Shown one piece after another: positions 26,531 through 29,339 of a stretch of DNA of 29,339 bases. A model generated the notes under the pieces. That model ran no database searches, was not told where the DNA came from, and saw only the letters and a list, made by a program, of their open reading frames with translations. Position 1 is the stretch's first letter. The number at the start of each line of letters is the position of its first letter. Source of the stretch: a virus; the IMG/VR virus record IMGVR_UViG_3300024346_000369, positions 1 through 29,339 of that record; one strand, given 5' to 3'. The position numbers were made by a program, and so were the translations under genes.

Positions 26531-26896
26531 TTATTTAAGTGTGAGTAAATAAGAGAGTTTGTTAATCTGTGCCAACATCTCATCCCTTATATTCAATAAA
26601 TCACTGTCTGCAGGATTTATTTCCATTTTTTGAAGGGTAGTCCTAACTGTCTTAATCATACCTAACATATCTACATCAGAAAGATTATTGATTGTTAGGG
26701 TTTTATTTTCATCTTCTAAGATGAATCTTCCATGAAGACCCATGCATGTTTCAACAAAACTATCTATAAGTCCATCCAAAACATCATAGGTATCACCCAA
26801 TGCGATATGTTTTGCGTGGCTTTTAGTTTGCCAATGTAAAATTCTCAACTGAGATTGAAGTTCTAAAAAGAACTGTACATTACCATTCAACTTCAT
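26531..26896 (-). CDS. Small helical phage protein, DUF5856-like
   Basis: A 121-residue, mostly alpha-helical protein. The N-terminal part (FFLELQSQLRILHWQTKSHA, then KHIALGDTYDVLDGLIDSFV and ETCMGLHGR) resembles a family of small phage proteins, which I recall as DUF5856, with a Dps/ferritin-like helical layout: HWQT, KH-x-A-x-x-x-x-Y and D-x-x-x-D-x-x-x-E. Whether it binds metal is unknown. The helices continue to the C-terminus (NIRDEMLAQINKLSYLLTLK). It overlaps the acidic coiled-coil gene by 17 bases and is followed by a terminator, so it ends its operon. The family assignment is from memory of the motif and is moderately sure. Confidence 0.6.
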   Translation of the reverse strand: MKLNGNVQFFLELQSQLRILHWQTKSHAKHIALGDTYDVLDGLIDSFVETCMGLHGRFILEDENKTLTINNLSDVDMLGMIKTVRTTLQKMEINPADSDLLNIRDEMLAQINKLSYLLTLK

Positions 26897-27557
26897 TTTC
26901 TTCGTCAGGGTTAAAATTAAATGAATCTCTCATTTCTTTATCGTTATAATCCGAAATATCTGATTTAGTGATTATATACTCATTTTTACCACTCGCTTTC
27001 ATATCGAGTTGTTTTTGTGAGAAGAAGTCCGACGGTTTTTGGTTAAACGGATAAGAATCCAATGATCTCATTTCGAGTCTTTCCTGTGGAGTTGGTTCTT
27101 TCATCGTTTCAACTTTATTTTCAAGGTTGTCAATTTTAGAAATCACACTGTCCATTTGGGAAAGTTTTGACTCTAAATCATCTAATTTAGAGAAAAGGTC
27201 ACCCATCTTACCTAAAACCGCATCATTGTTAGATTTACTGTTATCCAAATCATTTTTAATGTTTTGGGTCATAGTAACCAAATCCGTAATGTCAATCTCC
27301 TCCACATCAGAATCCATTGCAGGTTCTTCAACGGGTGCGTCTCCAACAGGGGCATCTCCAACAGGAGCATCACCAACAGGAGCATCACCAACAGGGTCTT
27401 CTGCAGGTATGTCATCAACGGCAGGTACTTCTTCATCAGAACCACCAGGTAATGCGTCAGGTGCAACTTCTTCTTGCTCCATAATGAATTTTTTACCGTA
27501 ATTATTAATACTACGGTATCTCATTAGTTCTTCGTGTAACTTATCCTCTAATTTCAT
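26880..27557 (-). CDS. Acidic coiled-coil protein with VGDAP tandem repeats
   Basis: A 225-residue protein. Residues 1-28 form a basic/hydrophobic helix (HEELMRYRSINNYGKKFIME). Residues about 30-85 are acidic and Pro-rich with four VGDAP repeats. Residues about 95-155 form a coiled coil (MGDLFSKLDDLESKLSQMDS, then VISKIDNLENKVETMKE). The C-terminus is mixed and ends EENEVEW. No enzymatic motif is seen. The mixture of an N-terminal helix, an acidic disordered part and a coiled coil recalls phage scaffold or internal proteins, but this is only a resemblance. It is one base after the small 70-residue gene and overlaps the next gene by 17 bases. Function unknown. Confidence 0.65.
   Translation of the reverse strand: MKLEDKLHEELMRYRSINNYGKKFIMEQEEVAPDALPGGSDEEVPAVDDIPAEDPVGDAPVGDAPVGDAPVGDAPVEEPAMDSDVEEIDITDLVTMTQNIKNDLDNSKSNNDAVLGKMGDLFSKLDDLESKLSQMDSVISKIDNLENKVETMKEPTPQERLEMRSLDSYPFNQKPSDFFSQKQLDMKASGKNEYIITKSDISDYNDKEMRDSFNFNPDEENEVEW
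27334..27393 (-). repeat. Four 15-base tandem repeats coding VGDAP
   Basis: Units at 27334-27348, 27349-27363, 27364-27378 and 27379-27393, each encoding a Val-Gly-Asp-Ala-Pro period in the acidic protein. The last two units are identical and the first two differ by a few bases, mostly silent, so the array looks like recent slippage growth in a disordered linker. Confidence 0.9.
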
Positions 27558-27558
27558 C

Positions 27559-27771
27559 TTAATCTCTTAATAATTGTCTACCGTCTTCGGTAATGTATTT
27601 TTTATTGATTCTTTCAACCAAACCGTCTTTACTACGGATTACATAACATTCTCCCGTATTCATATCACATACTTCTTGTTCGGTACCAGTTTCGTTGAGA
27701 TTTTTCACCGTTTTGTTACCTAAGAAGTTATCAATTGCGGAACCTACTTTTAAATTGCTCATAATTTCCAT
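27559..27771 (-). CDS. Small protein of unknown function (about 70 aa)
   Basis: A small protein containing NLKVGSAIDNFLGNKTVKNL, then EVCDMNTGECYVIRSKDGLV and a basic/acidic end (NKKYITEDGRQLLRD). The CDMNTGECYVIRSKDG stretch looks like a beta-hairpin with two Cys seven residues apart. The frame is open upstream to 27807 but would begin with TTG and overlap the previous gene. The in-frame ATGs are at 27771 and 27762; I use 27771, which follows an A-rich leader, and 27762 is equally possible. It is one base before the acidic coiled-coil gene and so probably in the same operon. I do not recognise it. Confidence 0.6.
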   Translation of the reverse strand: MEIMSNLKVGSAIDNFLGNKTVKNLNETGTEQEVCDMNTGECYVIRSKDGLVERINKKYITEDGRQLLRD

Positions 27772-27799
27772 TTTATTATAAATATTACATTTTACGTAA

Positions 27800-29332
27800 T
27801 TATTCAATTTTAAAGTAAACTACTTCACCATCTTTCAATTTTAAGTCTTTCATTAAATTTTTTGAAAGGGTTAAACCATAAGTTTCTATATCCCCGTCTT
27901 TAGTCACATTTCTCTCACCGACATCAATAGGTCCATTAACGTACCTTACACCACTGTCAGTATTAAGTTGCGAATCTGCGGTTATTGTTTTTGCAATACT
28001 GTTCGAAGGATTTAAAAACTGTGTTTTTGAATCAAATAATAAGTAATCCGCAGTATCGTTTTTAAATGTATCTACCATAAATGGTGCAGAATAGAAATAC
28101 TTATTACTATTTTTTATTTCTGACCATTCCAATTTAGAAGGTTTAACTGTATGGTTTTTGACTTTAGTCGGTAAGTACATTGCAATAGAATCGGTTAAAC
28201 CTGGACCCATTGTTATGACTCTAGATCTATACCATATATTTCCTTTGTATTTTACCTTCTGAATTGATTTGTTATTATTATACCCATTGAATGGTATTCC
28301 TAATGAAGTGACTCCCGATTCTTTAACCATTTCCTCACCCTCTATTTTAATACCACCTCTATCAGTTGTAAAAGTCCCTTGACTAGTCGTGATTGTTTCT
28401 TCAGTTGATGTACCACTTACCGTAGTATTCTTAGCAATCGCAGCATTAAGTATTTTATCAAATAAGACACGGTAAGATGCGGTAAACGATTCTTTAGGGT
28501 CAGGTAATGAATCCTTAGGTATCCTAACACCTTTAAACCTCGTTTTAATAGTATTACTTTCAATCTTATGACTTACTTCAACAATCCAATATGCCCCCTC
28601 AAATAAAGGAACATTTTTAAGTTGGAAGTACATTGTTGGTTGTATCATTACATTACCCATCGCCTCGACTTCACAACTATAAGAACGGGTTTCGTAGATA
28701 TCATATAAACCAATATCTATTTGACCAGTTCCTGAACCTGACTCCGATCTACCTAACCTCTCAATTGCAAGATTACTTTCAAATGTATTTCTAAACTGAG
28801 ATTGATCTAAGGAAATTGACTTAAAGATACCTTGGTTTTGATCACCAAAACTTACTTCAAATGCAACTACCTTATTAGACTTAGATAAATTGGTTGTTTC
28901 AAAGAACTTAGGGTTTGTTATAAGTAACGGATTTGACTGAGGGTCTTCTAAATTAAAACCATCGTTTAAATAAAAATATTCTTTATTAATTGTACTTAAA
29001 TCTAAGTGTTTTGAGGTTCTACCCACATATTGTAAAATCATCTTAGGTGTTGAATATTCTAAATCAACTTCTAAGAACTTCCCAAACATAATATTTGCAA
29101 TATCTCTAGATGGTCTAACTCTTGTTTTATTTGAATTATTACCATAGAAGTTTACATATGAAGGTAATGCTCGGATATCCACATTAGATCTACTTAGAAT
29201 CATGGATATTGCACCATATAATTCTAAGTTTTGATTATTTGAGTGTTCTAATGGAATTAGTTTCTTTATATCAATAAAGAAATCGTCCCCAATGTCTCTG
29301 TTCGCCTTATCTAAGAATAGGAATTCCTCCAT
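27800..29332 (-). CDS. Putative tail/baseplate-hub-type protein (510 aa)
   Basis: A 510-residue, beta-rich protein. Residues about 225-275 (QPTMYFQLKNVPLFEGAYWI, then VEVSHKIESNTIKTRFKGVR) match the pattern seen in tail hub proteins of the gp27/gpD/VgrG type, where a strand ending in v-x-H precedes T-x-f-x-x-v-R. The first part has GAISMILSRSNVDIRALPSY and MILQYVGRTSKHLDL. The C-terminal part looks like a second domain (GLTLSKNLMKDLKLKDGEVV). It could be a hub or a related tail-tip protein. The start ATG forms TAATG with an upstream in-frame-independent TAA at the window edge, so this start is well supported, and the preceding gene probably ends there. Hub identity is inferred. Confidence 0.6.
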   Translation of the reverse strand: MEEFLFLDKANRDIGDDFFIDIKKLIPLEHSNNQNLELYGAISMILSRSNVDIRALPSYVNFYGNNSNKTRVRPSRDIANIMFGKFLEVDLEYSTPKMILQYVGRTSKHLDLSTINKEYFYLNDGFNLEDPQSNPLLITNPKFFETTNLSKSNKVVAFEVSFGDQNQGIFKSISLDQSQFRNTFESNLAIERLGRSESGSGTGQIDIGLYDIYETRSYSCEVEAMGNVMIQPTMYFQLKNVPLFEGAYWIVEVSHKIESNTIKTRFKGVRIPKDSLPDPKESFTASYRVLFDKILNAAIAKNTTVSGTSTEETITTSQGTFTTDRGGIKIEGEEMVKESGVTSLGIPFNGYNNNKSIQKVKYKGNIWYRSRVITMGPGLTDSIAMYLPTKVKNHTVKPSKLEWSEIKNSNKYFYSAPFMVDTFKNDTADYLLFDSKTQFLNPSNSIAKTITADSQLNTDSGVRYVNGPIDVGERNVTKDGDIETYGLTLSKNLMKDLKLKDGEVVYFKIE

Positions 29333-29339
29333 TAATAAT

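Noticed and set aside
27127-27501. Plus-strand frames across the acidic repeat protein
   Set aside because: They mirror the Pro/Gly/Asp tandem repeats of the minus-strand gene and have no independent support.
27772-27807. Longer start of the small protein, overlapping the hub-like gene
   Set aside because: The first codon is TTG, and two better ATGs follow in frame.

Overview
The window reads as a segment of a large, AT-rich, T4-like tailed phage (myovirus) genome. No host gene is recognisable. Every supported gene is on the minus strand, so transcription runs from high to low coordinates, and genes are packed with overlaps or short gaps. The T4-type hallmarks are a gp25-like and a gp6-like baseplate wedge protein, the replication/recombination set gp32, UvsX, 5'-3' exonuclease (RNase H/FEN type) and gp41-like helicase, and a class Ia ribonucleotide reductase pair. 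Upstream of start codons the sequence is A/T-rich with little sign of Shine-Dalgarno sites. This would fit a host such as a Bacteroidetes bacterium, but that is an inference and no sequence here proves the host. No tRNA, CRISPR array, integrase or insertion sequence was found, and no gene-free stretch exceeds 300 bases.

Layout in order of transcription (right to left). (1) 29332-26531: a probable tail/baseplate-hub type protein, a small unknown protein, an acidic coiled-coil protein with short tandem repeats, and a small helical protein resembling the phage DUF5856 type. A strong intrinsic terminator follows (about 26473-26506). (2) 26433-25582: single-stranded-DNA-binding protein gp32, apparently its own transcription unit because a second terminator-like, highly structured element (25487-25569) lies just after it. 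(3) 25466-18085: UvsX recombinase, 5'-3' exonuclease, an unknown 148-residue protein, the replicative helicase, NrdB and NrdA, closed by another strong terminator (18032-18057). (4) 17994-1: a structural operon starting with gp25 and gp6, followed by a 1407-residue protein with an N-terminal carboxypeptidase-regulatory-like domain, a small protein with a caspase-like Cys motif, four structural proteins of unknown role, a 2064-residue protein with a tail-protein-I-like segment and a very long Pro/Thr/Ser repeat tail, and the start of one more structural gene.

The genes fit together as two cooperating programmes. Nucleotide supply (NrdAB) and DNA replication/recombination form the middle block. 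Baseplate and peripheral tail assembly forms the left block, where repeated TAATG stop/start overlaps suggest translational coupling. The most unusual items are the structured leader with a possible 21-codon ORF before uvsX, the 548-residue repeat tail with eight Cys-containing motifs, and the caspase-like protein inside the tail operon.
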